This document shows positions 35,022 through 43,939 of a stretch of 64,000 bases of DNA, piece after piece. The stretch spans positions 2,976,001 to 3,040,000 of the forward strand of contig OZ255630.1 in the NCBI GenBank assembly GCA_965276825.1, in the 5' to 3' direction. The notes beneath the pieces are model-generated. The model searched no databases. It saw only the letters and a list, made by a program, of their open reading frames with translations, and was not told the origin of the DNA. Position 1 is the stretch's first letter. Each line of letters opens with the position of its first letter. The translations under genes were made by a program, and so were the position numbers. This DNA comes from G965276765 sp965276825 (GTDB lineage: Bacteria > Actinomycetota > Acidimicrobiia > Acidimicrobiales > Palsa-688).

Positions 35022-35756
35022 TCAGCCGGCGGTGACGACGAACTTGGGGGCCACGCCGAGCAGGCGCTCCGGCATCGGGAGCGACACCCTGGCCGCCCAC
35101 TCGACGTCGTGGAGCCGCTCGAGCCACGGGTCGGGCCATCCCGACCTGGCCACCAGGTCGACGAGGTCGCTCGGGTGGGTGCCGCCTGCGAGGGGCAGGG
35201 CGGCGCTGATCTCGGTCGTGTACGGGGCGTGGTGGTCGTCAGCGGTCCTGCGCAACCGGCGCAGGCTGCTGCGACCTGCGGCCCTGGCCCGCTCGACGGC
35301 ATCGGCGCGTCCCCACAGGCCCTCGACGAGCACGAGGCGCCCGAGCGGTGCCGACCCTCGCCAGGCCTCGAGGGTGGCGAGCGGGTCGGGCACGGTCCAG
35401 ACCACGTGGCGTTCCATCACCGCGTCGAACGGCCCCGACGGCGGCTCGGCGGCGTCGCCCTCGACGACGTCGATGCCGAGGCCGTCGGCATCGGCGGCGG
35501 CCCGCAACTTGGCGAGCATGCCCGACGACAGGTCGAGGGCGGTCACCTTGTGACCGAGCCTGGCCGCCATCAGGCTGAGGAAGCCGGTCCCCGCCCCCAC
35601 GTCGAGGACACGGGCGGGGGGCGGTGGCAGCAGGCGGGCGAGGGCGGTCGCCCACGCCGCCCGTTCGGCCGAGTCGGTCGGGCGGTGGCCCGGCGCGTCG
35701 TCGTAGGTGGCCGAGTCATGGTCCCAGTACCGCCGGATCTCGTCGCGCAGCGCCAT
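35022..35756 (-). CDS. SAM-dependent methyltransferase
   Basis: A 244-residue class I methyltransferase; I chose the ATG at 35756 (MALRDEIRRYWDHDSATYDD) as the natural N-terminus, although the frame is open further upstream. Motif I is VLDVGAGTGFLSLMAARLG, motif II ALDLSSGMLAKLRA, and the later motif FDAVMERHVVWTV. This pattern is the UbiE/small-molecule type; the substrate is unknown. It may be co-transcribed with xdhC (26 bp gap). Confidence 0.88.
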   Translation of the reverse strand: MALRDEIRRYWDHDSATYDDAPGHRPTDSAERAAWATALARLLPPPPARVLDVGAGTGFLSLMAARLGHKVTALDLSSGMLAKLRAAADADGLGIDVVEGDAAEPPSGPFDAVMERHVVWTVPDPLATLEAWRGSAPLGRLVLVEGLWGRADAVERARAAGRSSLRRLRRTADDHHAPYTTEISAALPLAGGTHPSDLVDLVARSGWPDPWLERLHDVEWAARVSLPMPERLLGVAPKFVVTAG

Positions 35757-35821
35757 CTCGCCGAGCTTAGGGAGCACGGGGAGAGCCCGCGGCCTCGCCG
35801 TCGGCTGTGGCAGCATCGACC

Positions 35822-36217
35822 GTGCCCGCGTACCGCATCAGTCAGGCCGCCCGGCTGCTCGGGGTCAGCGACGACACCGTCCGCCGGTGGACCGACAGCG
35901 GCCGCCTGGCGGTGACCCGCGACCCGAGCGGGCGGCGCTCGATCGACGGCGAGACCCTCGCCGCGTTCGCCGCCGCCCTCGCCGACGAGCCCGACGCCGA
36001 GGGCGGCCGCCACTCGGCCCGCAACCGGCTCACCGGGATCGTCACCCGGGTGACCCGGGACACCGTGATGGCCCAGGTCGAGATGATCGCCGGTCCGTTC
36101 CGGGTGGTGTCCCTGCTCAGCCGGGAGGCGGCCGACCAGCTGGGCCTGGCGCCGGGGGTCATGGCGGTGGCGTCGGTCAAGGCCACCAACGTGACTGTCG
36201 AGCTGCCGCACGCCTGA
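35822..36217 (+). CDS. Molybdate-binding (TOBE/Mop) regulator with MerR-like helix-turn-helix
   Basis: A 131-residue protein from the GTG at 35822. Residues 1-50 hold an excisionase/MerR-type helix-turn-helix (YRISQAARLLGVSDDTVRRW, GRRSIDGETLAAF). Residues 65-130 are a TOBE/Mop domain (ARNRLTGIVTRVTRDTVMAQ, VEMIAGPFRVVSLLSREAA, VASVKATNVTVELP), which binds molybdate or tungstate. Such HTH-Mop proteins act as molybdate sensors in many actinobacteria. It is divergent from the methyltransferase-xdhC pair, which suits regulation of Mo-enzyme maturation. Confidence 0.88.
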   Translation: MPAYRISQAARLLGVSDDTVRRWTDSGRLAVTRDPSGRRSIDGETLAAFAAALADEPDAEGGRHSARNRLTGIVTRVTRDTVMAQVEMIAGPFRVVSLLSREAADQLGLAPGVMAVASVKATNVTVELPHA

Positions 36218-36281
36218 GGGCGCCGACCCGACGGCTCGCGGCCGACCGGCAGGGCCGGCCACGGTCCGACGGGTATCACGG

Positions 36282-36887
36282 TCAGACGGGTATCACCAAC
36301 CGCTTCCAGGTGCTGTTGACGACGCCGGCGAACGAGGCGTACCAGGCGGCGATGGCGGTGAGGATCCCGAGGTAGCCGCCGATCTTGGTGAAGGTCGTGC
36401 TCGACGTGTCGAAGGCGCCGATCGTGAGGAACAAGAAGGTCAGGGTCAGCAGCACGAACACGGCCAGCACAGCCAGGTTGACCCGTATCGCGGCGACGAT
36501 CATGTAGGCGGTGAAGATCGTCCAGGCCAGGAGGAACAGTCCGGTCGCCTTGTACGCGTCCGTCGCCGGGAGGTGGGGGACGACGAACTTGATGTAGGCG
36601 GCGAAGGAGAGCCAGAAGGCGCCGAAGGAGCTGAAGGCCAGCGCCCCGAACGTGTTGCGGTTCTTGAACTCCCACATGCCGGCGGCGAACTGGCCGATGC
36701 CACCGTAGAACAGCGCCAGCGGCAGGACGACCGCCTCCAGGGCGGCGTCTTTGATGATGGCCGCGTTGAACACCGACAGCACGAAGGTGGTCATGGCAAA
36801 CCCGGCCAGCCCCAGAGGTGCAGGGTCGGCGACCGTCGCTGGTGCGACCGCCTCGGCGTGGCCCTGCACCGGTTCGGTGGTGGACAT
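36282..36887 (-). CDS. GPR1/FUN34/YaaH family acetate/succinate-type transporter
   Basis: A 201-residue membrane protein. The family signature is at the N-terminus (ADPAPLGLAGFAMTTFVLS), followed by six hydrophobic helices (e.g. VLPLALFYGGIGQFAAGMWE, FGAFWLSFAAYIKFVV, LFLLAWTIFTAYMIVAAIRV, LAVLAVFVLLTLTFLFLTIG). Members carry acetate and succinate across the plasma membrane. The frame is complete with GGAGGAA-type upstream sequence. It stands alone, downstream of a CDF pseudogene on the same strand. Confidence 0.9.
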   Translation of the reverse strand: MSTTEPVQGHAEAVAPATVADPAPLGLAGFAMTTFVLSVFNAAIIKDAALEAVVLPLALFYGGIGQFAAGMWEFKNRNTFGALAFSSFGAFWLSFAAYIKFVVPHLPATDAYKATGLFLLAWTIFTAYMIVAAIRVNLAVLAVFVLLTLTFLFLTIGAFDTSSTTFTKIGGYLGILTAIAAWYASFAGVVNSTWKRLVIPV

Positions 36888-37023
36888 CGATGGTTCCTCC
36901 CGTTCGGTTGCTGATCACGGCCGACCGGGAACGCGAGCGGTGCAGGTCCCTCCTGGCACGGACCCCCCGGCGTCGACCACCGTAGAACCGATCCGGGCAG
37001 AATAGGGTGATCCGCCGGCCGGA

Positions 37024-37529
37024 TCACGGGTGGCCAGACGCCTCGTGGTCGACGTGGCCGTCGGACAGGGCCGGCAGGTCCGATGCCACCACCCAGGCGT
37101 GCAGGTCGTGCACCGCCCGAACGTCGGGCAGACCGAGGAGGTGGGACCTGACCACGTCAGGTCGACGCCCTCGGGAGCGCCCTCGAGCAGGATCCGGCCG
37201 GCGGTGCGCAACAGGGGCAACGCCGCCCTGGCCATGAGCGCGACCACGAGGAGGGAGGCGATCGAGTCGGCCCGCTCGAAGCCGGTGACGACGATGACGA
37301 TCCCGGCCACGGCCAGCAGCAGCCAACCGGTGACCGGCGCCGGGGTGATCAGGCGGTTGACGGCCTCGACGAGCACCAGCAGGCCGGCGGCGGCCAGGGT
37401 GATGCCGTTGACCGCCGCCGAGAGCCCCTCGGCCCGGCGGAACCCGTAGGTCATGGCGCCGCTCGCCGGCCGCCTGACCAGGCGCAGGGTCCAGAGTGAT
37501 GCGCCGATGGCCGCCGCGTCGGTGAGCAT
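37024..37529 (-). pseudogene. Cation diffusion facilitator (CDF) transporter, badly truncated
   Basis: From ATG 37529 the frame reads MLTDAAAIGASLWTLRLVRR, TYGFRRAEGLSAAVNGITLA, then LLLAVAGIVIVVTGFERADSIAS and ILLEGAPEGVD. CDF proteins need an earlier helix ending in DxGHM-LTD and a segment with the H-x-x-x-D metal site before the GxxxADxxxS helix; both are missing here. Near 37155 the frame shifts to HLLGLPDVRAVHDLHAWVVA of the cytoplasmic domain, then stops. So there is 5' loss, an internal deletion and a frameshift. Release factor 3 begins 24 bp from the broken 5' end on the other strand. Confidence 0.8.
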
Positions 37530-37552
37530 GTGGGCGGCGTACCCTCGACGGT

Positions 37553-39133
37553 GTGAGCGAGTCGCCAGACACCCCGACCACGGCGGCCGCGAGGCGCAGG
37601 ACCTTCGCCATCATCAGTCACCCCGACGCAGGCAAGACCACCCTCACCGAGAAGTTCCTCCTCTACGCCGGTGCCGTGGTGGAGGCGGGGGCGGTCAAGG
37701 CCAGGGCCGGACGGCGGTCGGCTCGCTCCGACTGGATGGAGATGGAGCAGCAGCGCGGGATCTCGATCAGCTCCACGGTGCTGCAGTTTCCCTACCGGGA
37801 CCACACGGTCAACCTGCTCGACACGCCCGGGCACCGCGACTTCTCCGAGGACACCTACCGGGTCCTGGCTGCCGCCGACGCAGCCATCATGGTCCTCGAC
37901 GTGGCCAAGGGGGTCGAGCCCCAGACCCGGAAGCTGTTCGAGGTGTGCAGGAGCCGCAACCTCCCGGTGCTCACCTTCCTCAACAAGTGTGACCGGCCGG
38001 GCCGCGACCCCCTCGAGCTGCTCGACGAGATCGAGGAGCAGATCGGGTTGGTGCCGACGCCGGTGACCTGGCCGGTCGGCGAGCCCGGCGCCTTCCGCGG
38101 GGTGCTCGACCGACGCGACGGGGACCTGGTCAGGTTCGAGCGGACGGCCCACGGGTCCGGCCTGGCGCCCGAGACCCGGGTGCCCTCCGGTGAGGCCGAG
38201 GCCGAGCTCGGATCCACGTGGGCGGCGGCGGTGGAGGCGGCCGCGCTCCTCGACGAGGTCGGGGCCACCTACGAACGCAAGACCTTCCTCGCAGGGGAGA
38301 CCAGTCCGCTGTTCGTCGGCTCGGCGCTCACCAACTTCGGCGTCCGCCACCTCCTCGACGCGGTCGTGGACCTGGCCCCACCGCCCGGCCCTGCGCTCGA
38401 CGCCGACGAGCACCCCCGAAGCCTCGATGCCGACTTCGCCGGCTTCGTGTTCAAGATCCAGGCCAACATGAACCCGGCCCACCGCGACCACGTGGCCTTC
38501 GTGCGGGTGTGCTCCGGGCGCTTCGAGCGGGGCATGGTGCTCACCCACGGTGGGACCGGCAAGCCCTTCGCCACCAAGTACGCGGCCTCGATGTTCGGCT
38601 CGGAGCGCAACACCGTCGAGGAGGCATGGCCAGGCGACATCGTCGGCCTGGTCAACGCGAGCGGGCTGCGCATCGGCGACAGCCTCTTCGCCGGTGCCCC
38701 GGTGACGTTCCCGGCGATCCCGAGCTTCGCCCCCGAGCTGACCGCCGGCGTGTCCCCGAAGGACCTGTCGCGCTTCAAGCAGTTCCGCAAGGGTCTCGAC
38801 CAGCTCGAGCAGGAGGGGGTCGTCCAGGTCCTCCACCGACCGGGTGGCGATCCCAACCCGATCCTCGCCGCGGTCGGGCAGATGCAGTTCGACGTGTTCG
38901 CCCACCGCATGGCCCACGAGTTCGGCGCGGCGGTGGAGCTCGGGGCCGTCCACGACCGGACCGTCGCCAGGACCGACGCGGCGACCGCTCCCCTCCTCCA
39001 GGACGCCGGCGGCGTGGAGATCCTTGAGCGCAGGGACGGCACCGTGCTGGCGTCGTTTGCCAGCCCGTACTGGCTCGAGCGGCTGCGCTCCGACCACCCG
39101 GAGTGGACGCTCGACCCCATCGTCACCACCTGA
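37553..39133 (+). CDS. prfC: Peptide chain release factor 3
   Basis: A 526-residue translational GTPase, GTG start at 37553. GTPase motifs: G1 AIISHPDAGKTTLTEK, G2 region QQRGISISST, G3 LLDTPGHRDFSEDTYR, G4 TFLNKCDRPGRDP. Domain II and the RF3-specific C-terminal domain follow (FVFKIQANMNPAHRDHVAFV, GAPVTFPAIPSFAPEL, VGQMQFDVFAHRM). RF3 recycles RF1/RF2 from the ribosome after termination. Length and order are standard. An SDR gene follows 53 bp downstream on the same strand. Confidence 0.95.
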   Translation: MSESPDTPTTAAARRRTFAIISHPDAGKTTLTEKFLLYAGAVVEAGAVKARAGRRSARSDWMEMEQQRGISISSTVLQFPYRDHTVNLLDTPGHRDFSEDTYRVLAAADAAIMVLDVAKGVEPQTRKLFEVCRSRNLPVLTFLNKCDRPGRDPLELLDEIEEQIGLVPTPVTWPVGEPGAFRGVLDRRDGDLVRFERTAHGSGLAPETRVPSGEAEAELGSTWAAAVEAAALLDEVGATYERKTFLAGETSPLFVGSALTNFGVRHLLDAVVDLAPPPGPALDADEHPRSLDADFAGFVFKIQANMNPAHRDHVAFVRVCSGRFERGMVLTHGGTGKPFATKYAASMFGSERNTVEEAWPGDIVGLVNASGLRIGDSLFAGAPVTFPAIPSFAPELTAGVSPKDLSRFKQFRKGLDQLEQEGVVQVLHRPGGDPNPILAAVGQMQFDVFAHRMAHEFGAAVELGAVHDRTVARTDAATAPLLQDAGGVEILERRDGTVLASFASPYWLERLRSDHPEWTLDPIVTT

Positions 39134-39186
39134 TCCCCACCGGTCCTGCGGTTGCGGGCGGCTCGGACCCCTGGCAGCGTGACGCC

Positions 39187-39996
39187 ATGAGCGCACCCTC
39201 CCCCGGCGACCCGACGACCCTCTTCTCCGTGGCCGGCAAGCGGGTGCTGGTCACCGGCGGCTCGCGCGGCATCGGGCTCATGGTGGCCAGGGGCTTCGTC
39301 GCGGCCGGCGCCTCGGTGGTGATCACGGCGCGCAAGGCCGACGCGTGCCTGGAGGCGGCCGACGCGCTCAGGGCGCAGGCCACCGGCGGCGCCGAGGTCA
39401 CCGCCGTCCCCGCGGACGTCAGCACCGATGAGGGCATCGCCGCGCTCGTGGCGGCCGTCGAGGCGGGCGGCGACCGCCTCGACGTGCTGGTCAACAACGC
39501 GGGCGCCACGTGGGGCGCGCCGATCGACGACTACCCGGCCACCGGGTGGAGGAAGGTGATGGGCGTCAACGTCGAGGCCGTCTTCACGCTGACCACCCGG
39601 ATGCTGCCCCACCTGCGGGCCGCCGCCACCGCCGAGGACCCGGCCAGGGTGGTCAACATCGGTTCGGTGGACGGGATCACCGTCCCCGCCGCCGAGAACT
39701 ACGCCTACTCGGCCAGCAAGGCCGCGGTCCACCAGCTCACGCGGGTGCTCGCGGCCCGCCTGGCCCACGAGCACATCACGGTCAACGCCGTGGCCCCTGG
39801 GCCGTTCGACTCCAAGATGATGGCCTTCCTGCTCGACGACCCGGCGGCGAGGAGCGCCGTCGCCGAGGCGATCCCCCTGGGACGGATCGGCCGGCCCGAC
39901 GACATGGCCGGGATCACCGTCTTCCTCGCATCGCGCGCCGGCTCGTACCTCACGGGGGCGGTGATCCCCGTCGACGGCGGCGTGACCGCTCGATGA
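39187..39996 (+). CDS. Short-chain dehydrogenase/reductase
   Basis: A 269-residue classical SDR; ATG 39187 chosen as the normal N-terminus. NAD(P) motif VLVTGGSRGIGLMVARGF, NNAG in VLVNNAGATWG, catalytic Ser in VVNIGSVDGI, and the Tyr-x-x-x-Lys in NYAYSASKAAV. C-terminal IPLGRIGRPDDMAGI and VIPVDGGVTAR are typical. An Arg in ITARKADA after beta-strand 2 suggests NADPH. Substrate unknown. Confidence 0.92.
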   Translation: MSAPSPGDPTTLFSVAGKRVLVTGGSRGIGLMVARGFVAAGASVVITARKADACLEAADALRAQATGGAEVTAVPADVSTDEGIAALVAAVEAGGDRLDVLVNNAGATWGAPIDDYPATGWRKVMGVNVEAVFTLTTRMLPHLRAAATAEDPARVVNIGSVDGITVPAAENYAYSASKAAVHQLTRVLAARLAHEHITVNAVAPGPFDSKMMAFLLDDPAARSAVAEAIPLGRIGRPDDMAGITVFLASRAGSYLTGAVIPVDGGVTAR

Positions 39997-40006
39997 CGGG
40001 TCCGCC

Positions 40007-40180
40007 TCAGTACCGGCCGCGCTCCTCGATGTAGGTGCCGTTGGCGTCGCGGGTGACCCGGCGCTCGCGGCGGTACCTGCCGGCACCGCCCCACGAGCTC
40101 CAGAAGATCAGCGACAGCACGACACCCACGACCCCGACGACCCCGACGACCCCGACGACCCCGACGACCCCGACGACCAT
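40007..40180 (-). CDS. Small single-pass membrane protein built on a 9-bp repeat
   Basis: A 57-residue protein from the ATG at 40180. Its N-terminal half is MVVG followed by repeated Val-Val-Gly triplets and VVLSLIFWSSW, a single transmembrane helix. The rest is basic (GRYRRERRVTRDANGTYIEE). The repeated triplets are encoded by about five exact 9-bp units (CCCCGACGA on the plus strand). Codon phase and a sensible cytoplasmic tail support a real gene; no homologue known to me. Confidence 0.55.
   Translation of the reverse strand: MVVGVVGVVGVVGVVGVVGVVLSLIFWSSWGGAGRYRRERRVTRDANGTYIEERGRY
40132..40176. repeat. 9-bp tandem repeat (CCCCGACGA), about five units
   Basis: Exact consecutive copies from 40132 to 40176. 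Because the unit is three codons long, copy-number change would lengthen or shorten the encoded membrane helix by Val-Val-Gly without shifting frame. Confidence 0.85.
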
Positions 40181-40308
40181 GCTTCTGCTTTCGTCCCGGC
40201 TCGACGGTTTCGACCATCTCGGCCGGCTCGACTCGGGCGGGTGTACGCTCTCTCCAGGCCTACTTCGGGCCGTGTGCCCTCGTCTCCCGGGGGAAGAACG
40301 GGGGTTCC

Positions 40309-40500
40309 GTGCGAACCCGTGAGCCCGTACCATTCGATGCCGTTGAGACGGTCGCCGCCGAGTCGGTCGCCGAGCGGCGCTGCGGCCGCTGCCAGCGCCA
40401 CTACGCCGGTGATCCCACCCTCGCCTTCCAGACCGAGTGGAGTCTCTGCCCGGCGTGCGCCGAGGTGCTGCTCCCCCGCTCCGGCCGGCGCTCGTCGTGA
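40309..40500 (+). CDS. Small zinc-ribbon protein
   Basis: A 63-residue protein from the GTG at 40309. It has two Cys pairs, CGRC and CPAC, about 27 residues apart, with AERRCGRCQRHYAGDPTLAF between, a typical single zinc ribbon. Such small proteins often bind nucleic acid or act as structural partners. It ends 3 bp before the next gene, suggesting an operon. Confidence 0.65.
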   Translation: MRTREPVPFDAVETVAAESVAERRCGRCQRHYAGDPTLAFQTEWSLCPACAEVLLPRSGRRSS

Positions 40501-40503
40501 TCC

Positions 40504-41436
40504 GTGACGACCCCGTCGCCTGCTGAGCGATCCGACCCTCCGGCCTGGGACGACGCCCGCTGGAAGCGGATCCTCGATCGCATCGAGCACCGTGACCCCG
40601 GCGTGGGCCTCAGGTTCTGGGGCCCGCCGTTGTGGCTCGAGGTGACCATGACCGGTCCCGACTCGGCCGAGTGCGCCACCGCCGCCTCCGGTGGCGCAGA
40701 CGAGCGCTCCTGGGACTGGCAGAGCGACGCGCCCTGCGACGAGGCCGTCCGCCTGGCCGCACAGGGCGCCAGCGATGACGAGCTGCTCGCCGCCGTCAGT
40801 GCCTACACGTTCACCAACCTGGTCCGCGACGCCACCCGCGAGATCGGCGAATGGCTCCGCTTCGACGCGGACCGGCTCTTCGCCGCCCACGGGTCCTCGA
40901 GGCCCGCAGGCCCTGACGGCGTGGCCGCCCCCGACGACGGCACCCAGGGCAACGGGGCGGTCACCGTCCTGATCCACTTCGACGGCAGGGGCCTCGACCT
41001 CTCCGGCCCCGAGGACGTCGCCGACCCGGTCGCGACCCGCCGGGTGACCGCACGCGCCGGTGCACTTGCCGCCCCGCGGCGGTTCAGCTGCCTGCCCGGC
41101 CTCTCGGTCGACTTCGCCGAGCGCGGCCCAGTCGTGGTCGACACCACCCTGTGTCCCCCGGGACGATCGAGGGCCGGTGCTTCGGGCTGGGCGCCGTCGA
41201 CGGTCGCCGCGCTCGACGCGCCCGACGGCGACTTCGTCGCGGCGGTGCAGCGCGACGTGCATCTCGCTCTGATCCGCTCGGAGACCCGGCGGATCTGCCG
41301 GGCCTTCCACGTGGACGGGCATCGGCCGTGGTGGCTGCCGTCAGACGCGCGGTCCGGCGTGGCGTGGCACGCGGCGGTCGAGCGCCACCGCGGGCTTCCC
41401 GTCGCCCTCGCGGTCGGCTACGCCCCGCCCGGCTGA
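40504..41436 (+). CDS. Hypothetical protein, no recognised family
   Basis: A 310-residue soluble protein. GTG start 4 bp after the zinc-ribbon gene. It has scattered conserved-looking parts (WKRILDRIEHRDPGVGLRFW, VSAYTFTNLVRDATREIGEW, VLIHFDGRGLDL, RETRRICRAFHVDG-like segment near the C-terminus, WWLPSDARSGVAWHAAVERH) but no motif I can name. Composition and codon use are like the neighbours, so it is surely a gene. Confidence 0.7.
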   Translation: MTTPSPAERSDPPAWDDARWKRILDRIEHRDPGVGLRFWGPPLWLEVTMTGPDSAECATAASGGADERSWDWQSDAPCDEAVRLAAQGASDDELLAAVSAYTFTNLVRDATREIGEWLRFDADRLFAAHGSSRPAGPDGVAAPDDGTQGNGAVTVLIHFDGRGLDLSGPEDVADPVATRRVTARAGALAAPRRFSCLPGLSVDFAERGPVVVDTTLCPPGRSRAGASGWAPSTVAALDAPDGDFVAAVQRDVHLALIRSETRRICRAFHVDGHRPWWLPSDARSGVAWHAAVERHRGLPVALAVGYAPPG

Positions 41437-42452
41437 GGGCCGGTGGCGAGCAGACGCTGGTAGGCGTCGAGGTACTGGTCGACCATGCGGGCCGCCCCGA
41501 AGCGGGCGACCGCCACCTCACGCACCCTGCCCCTGTCCAGTCCGGCGGCGACCTCGACGGCGTCGACGGCGCCGGTGACGTCGTCGGCGAGCACCCCGGT
41601 CACACCTTCGTCGATCAACTCGGGCATCGAACCGCGCCGGTAGGCCACGACCGGCGTGCCGCAGGCCATGGCCTCCACGACGGAGTAGCCGAACGGCTCG
41701 TCGAAGTCGATCAGGTGCAGCAGCGCGGCGGCACCGCCGATGACCGCGGCGCGCTCGTCGCGCCCGACGGGTCCCACGTAGCGCACCCGGTCCCCGTCCA
41801 GGTGGGGGGCGACCTCCTCGTCGAAGTACCTGCGGTCCTGCACGATCCCGGCGATGACGAGCCTGCGCCCCGCCGCCCTGGCCACCCGGATGGCCGTGGC
41901 CGTGCCCTTGTCGGGATGGATCCGCCCGAAGAACAGCAGGTGTCCGCCGGCCGCCTCGCCGAGCGGGAAGGCGTCGGTGTCGATGCCGTGGTGGATCGTG
42001 GCCAGATAGCCGAGCCGGGGGTGGCGGTCGGCGTCGCTGATGGCGACATAGGTGCCACGGTCGTACTTCTCGTACACGGAGACGATGGCGTCGGAGGAGA
42101 AGCCGTGGATGGTGGTCAGCACCGGGGTCGAGACCAGTCGGCTGTAGGTGAGGGGCAGGAAGTCGAAGCTGTTGTGGACCAGATCGAAGTCGCCGGCGCG
42201 CTCGAACGCCGCCGAGATGTGCAGGCACTCCGCCACCTTCGGCTCGAGGCTCGGATCCTCCTCCCATCCCCTGCCGGCAGTGGCGGACAGCGCCGCCGAG
42301 GTCAGCGAGTCGCCGGTGGCGAACAAGGTCACCTCGACGCCGCGGGCGACGAGCCCCTCGGTGAGCAGTGAGGCGAACTGCTCCCAGGGTCCGTAGTGGC
42401 GCGGGGGGACCCGCCAGGCGATCGGCGCCAGCACCGCGACGCGCAGGACCAT
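41418..42452 (-). CDS. Family 4 glycosyltransferase
   Basis: A 344-residue GT-B protein from the ATG at 42452. N-terminal domain: LRVAVLAPIAWRVPPRHYGP and LLTEGLVARGVEVTLFATGD. C-terminal nucleotide-sugar domain: HLLFFGRIHPDKGTATAIRV, YVGPVGRDERAAVIGGAAAL, and the EX7E-type segment EPFGYSVVEAMACGTPVVAY. GT4 enzymes transfer sugars from nucleotide donors with retention. It diverges from a second GT4 gene, 299 bp away, and belongs with a GH130 gene cluster, pointing to synthesis or turnover of a mannose-type glycan. Confidence 0.9.
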   Translation of the reverse strand: MVLRVAVLAPIAWRVPPRHYGPWEQFASLLTEGLVARGVEVTLFATGDSLTSAALSATAGRGWEEDPSLEPKVAECLHISAAFERAGDFDLVHNSFDFLPLTYSRLVSTPVLTTIHGFSSDAIVSVYEKYDRGTYVAISDADRHPRLGYLATIHHGIDTDAFPLGEAAGGHLLFFGRIHPDKGTATAIRVARAAGRRLVIAGIVQDRRYFDEEVAPHLDGDRVRYVGPVGRDERAAVIGGAAALLHLIDFDEPFGYSVVEAMACGTPVVAYRRGSMPELIDEGVTGVLADDVTGAVDAVEVAAGLDRGRVREVAVARFGAARMVDQYLDAYQRLLATGPQPGGA

Positions 42453-42750
42453 GTCGTGCCTTCCCGGTGGACCGTCCCGTCGTCTGGCCGAAGCGGGCGG
42501 TCCCTGGACCGTAGCCGGTCGGGTTGCTGGTACGGTCGGGACGTCGGTTCTCTTTCCCACACCGGCTCCCAGGTTCGTGCGCGCGGCCGGGAGTCGACGC
42601 GGGGAGCCGTCGTTCTCGTAGACGCACCGACCTCCTGATCGGGCCCGCCTCACGCCACCGGCGCCCGAGGAAAACGGAACCTGGTCTCTTGGCCGCCCGC
42701 CACCGATGTGGCCGGAGCCCGCGCACCGGCCGACCCTGGAGGTCTCTGCC

Positions 42751-43878
42751 GTGCCGACGTCATTCGGTTTCCTGAGCACGTACCCGCCGACCCAGTGCGG
42801 GCTGGCCACCTTCACCGCCTCGCTGCGGGCCGAGGCGGCCACCGCCGGGCATCGCACCGGGGTGGTCCGCGTGCTCGAGGTCGACGAGCCGGTGTCCGTC
42901 CCCGACGTCGTCGGGCACCTCGTCCACGGCCAGGCTGCGGCCGGGGCGCGCGCCGCCCGACTGCTCGACGCCTACGACGTCGCCGTGGTGCAGCACGAGT
43001 TCGGCATCTACGGAGGCCCCGACGGCGACGGGGTGCTCGACGTGCTCTGCCGCCTGCAGGTGCCGAGCATCGTCGTGGTCCACACCGTGCTGGTCGACCC
43101 CACCCCCCACCAGCGCGCCGTGCTCGAAGCGGTGGCCCGCTGGGCGGGGGCGCTCGTGACGATGACCGCCACGGCCCGCCGCCGTCTGGTCGAGCACTAC
43201 GACGTGGACGACGCCAAGGTCGTGGTGATCCCCCACGGCGCGCCCGCCGCCCTGCCGGAGCGGGGGCGCCCCGACCGCGAGCCGCCGCTGCTGCTCACCT
43301 GGGGTCTGCTCGGCCCCGGCAAGGGCATCGAGCGGGTGATCGACGCCCTGCCGTCGCTGCGTGACCTGCGCCCCCGGCCCCGGTACCTGGTGGTCGGCGA
43401 CACCCACCCCCGGGTGCTCGAGCGGGAAGGCGAGCGCTACCGCGACGGCCTGGTGGCCAGGGCGGCGCGCCTCGGCGTGGCCGACATGGTCACCTTCCAG
43501 GCCGGCTACCTCGAGGTGGCCGGCCTGCGAGCCCTGGCCGCTCGCGCCGACGTCGTGGTGCTGCCCTACGACTCGCGGGAGCAGGTCACGTCGGGGGTGC
43601 TGATCGAGGCGGTCGCCGCCCGCCGGCCGGTGGTCGCCACCGCGTTCGCCCACGCCGTGGAGCTGCTCGGGAGCGGCACCGGGATCGTCGTCGACCACGA
43701 CGATCCCGACGCCATGGGCGTCGCGCTGCGGCGGGTGCTCGAGCAGCCTGCGCTCGCCGCCGCCATGCACGAGCGGGCGTCGCTGCTCGCCCCCGAGCTG
43801 ACCTGGTCGGCGGTCGGCCGCCGCTACGTCGCCCTGGCCACCTCGATCTGCGCCGCCGGGGCCACGGCGGTGGCGTGA
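42751..43878 (+). CDS. Family 4 glycosyltransferase
   Basis: A 375-residue protein from the GTG at 42751, with TGGAGG upstream. The N-terminus FGFLSTYPPTQCGLATFTAS is a pattern of GT4 proteins found beside GH130 genes. VAVVQHEFGIYGGPDGDGVL and VVVIPHGAPAALP follow, then the C-terminal domain (LLTWGLLGPGKGIERVIDAL, LPYDSREQVTSGVLIEAVAA). Acceptor and donor are unknown. It is the first gene of a plus-strand run with 43940 and 44965. Confidence 0.9.
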   Translation: MPTSFGFLSTYPPTQCGLATFTASLRAEAATAGHRTGVVRVLEVDEPVSVPDVVGHLVHGQAAAGARAARLLDAYDVAVVQHEFGIYGGPDGDGVLDVLCRLQVPSIVVVHTVLVDPTPHQRAVLEAVARWAGALVTMTATARRRLVEHYDVDDAKVVVIPHGAPAALPERGRPDREPPLLLTWGLLGPGKGIERVIDALPSLRDLRPRPRYLVVGDTHPRVLEREGERYRDGLVARAARLGVADMVTFQAGYLEVAGLRALAARADVVVLPYDSREQVTSGVLIEAVAARRPVVATAFAHAVELLGSGTGIVVDHDDPDAMGVALRRVLEQPALAAAMHERASLLAPELTWSAVGRRYVALATSICAAGATAVA

Positions 43879-43939
43879 GCCCCCTCCCGAGCGAAGGGAC
43901 GAGCGCAGGGCGGTCCGCCGTCGTCGCCACGGCGGACCG

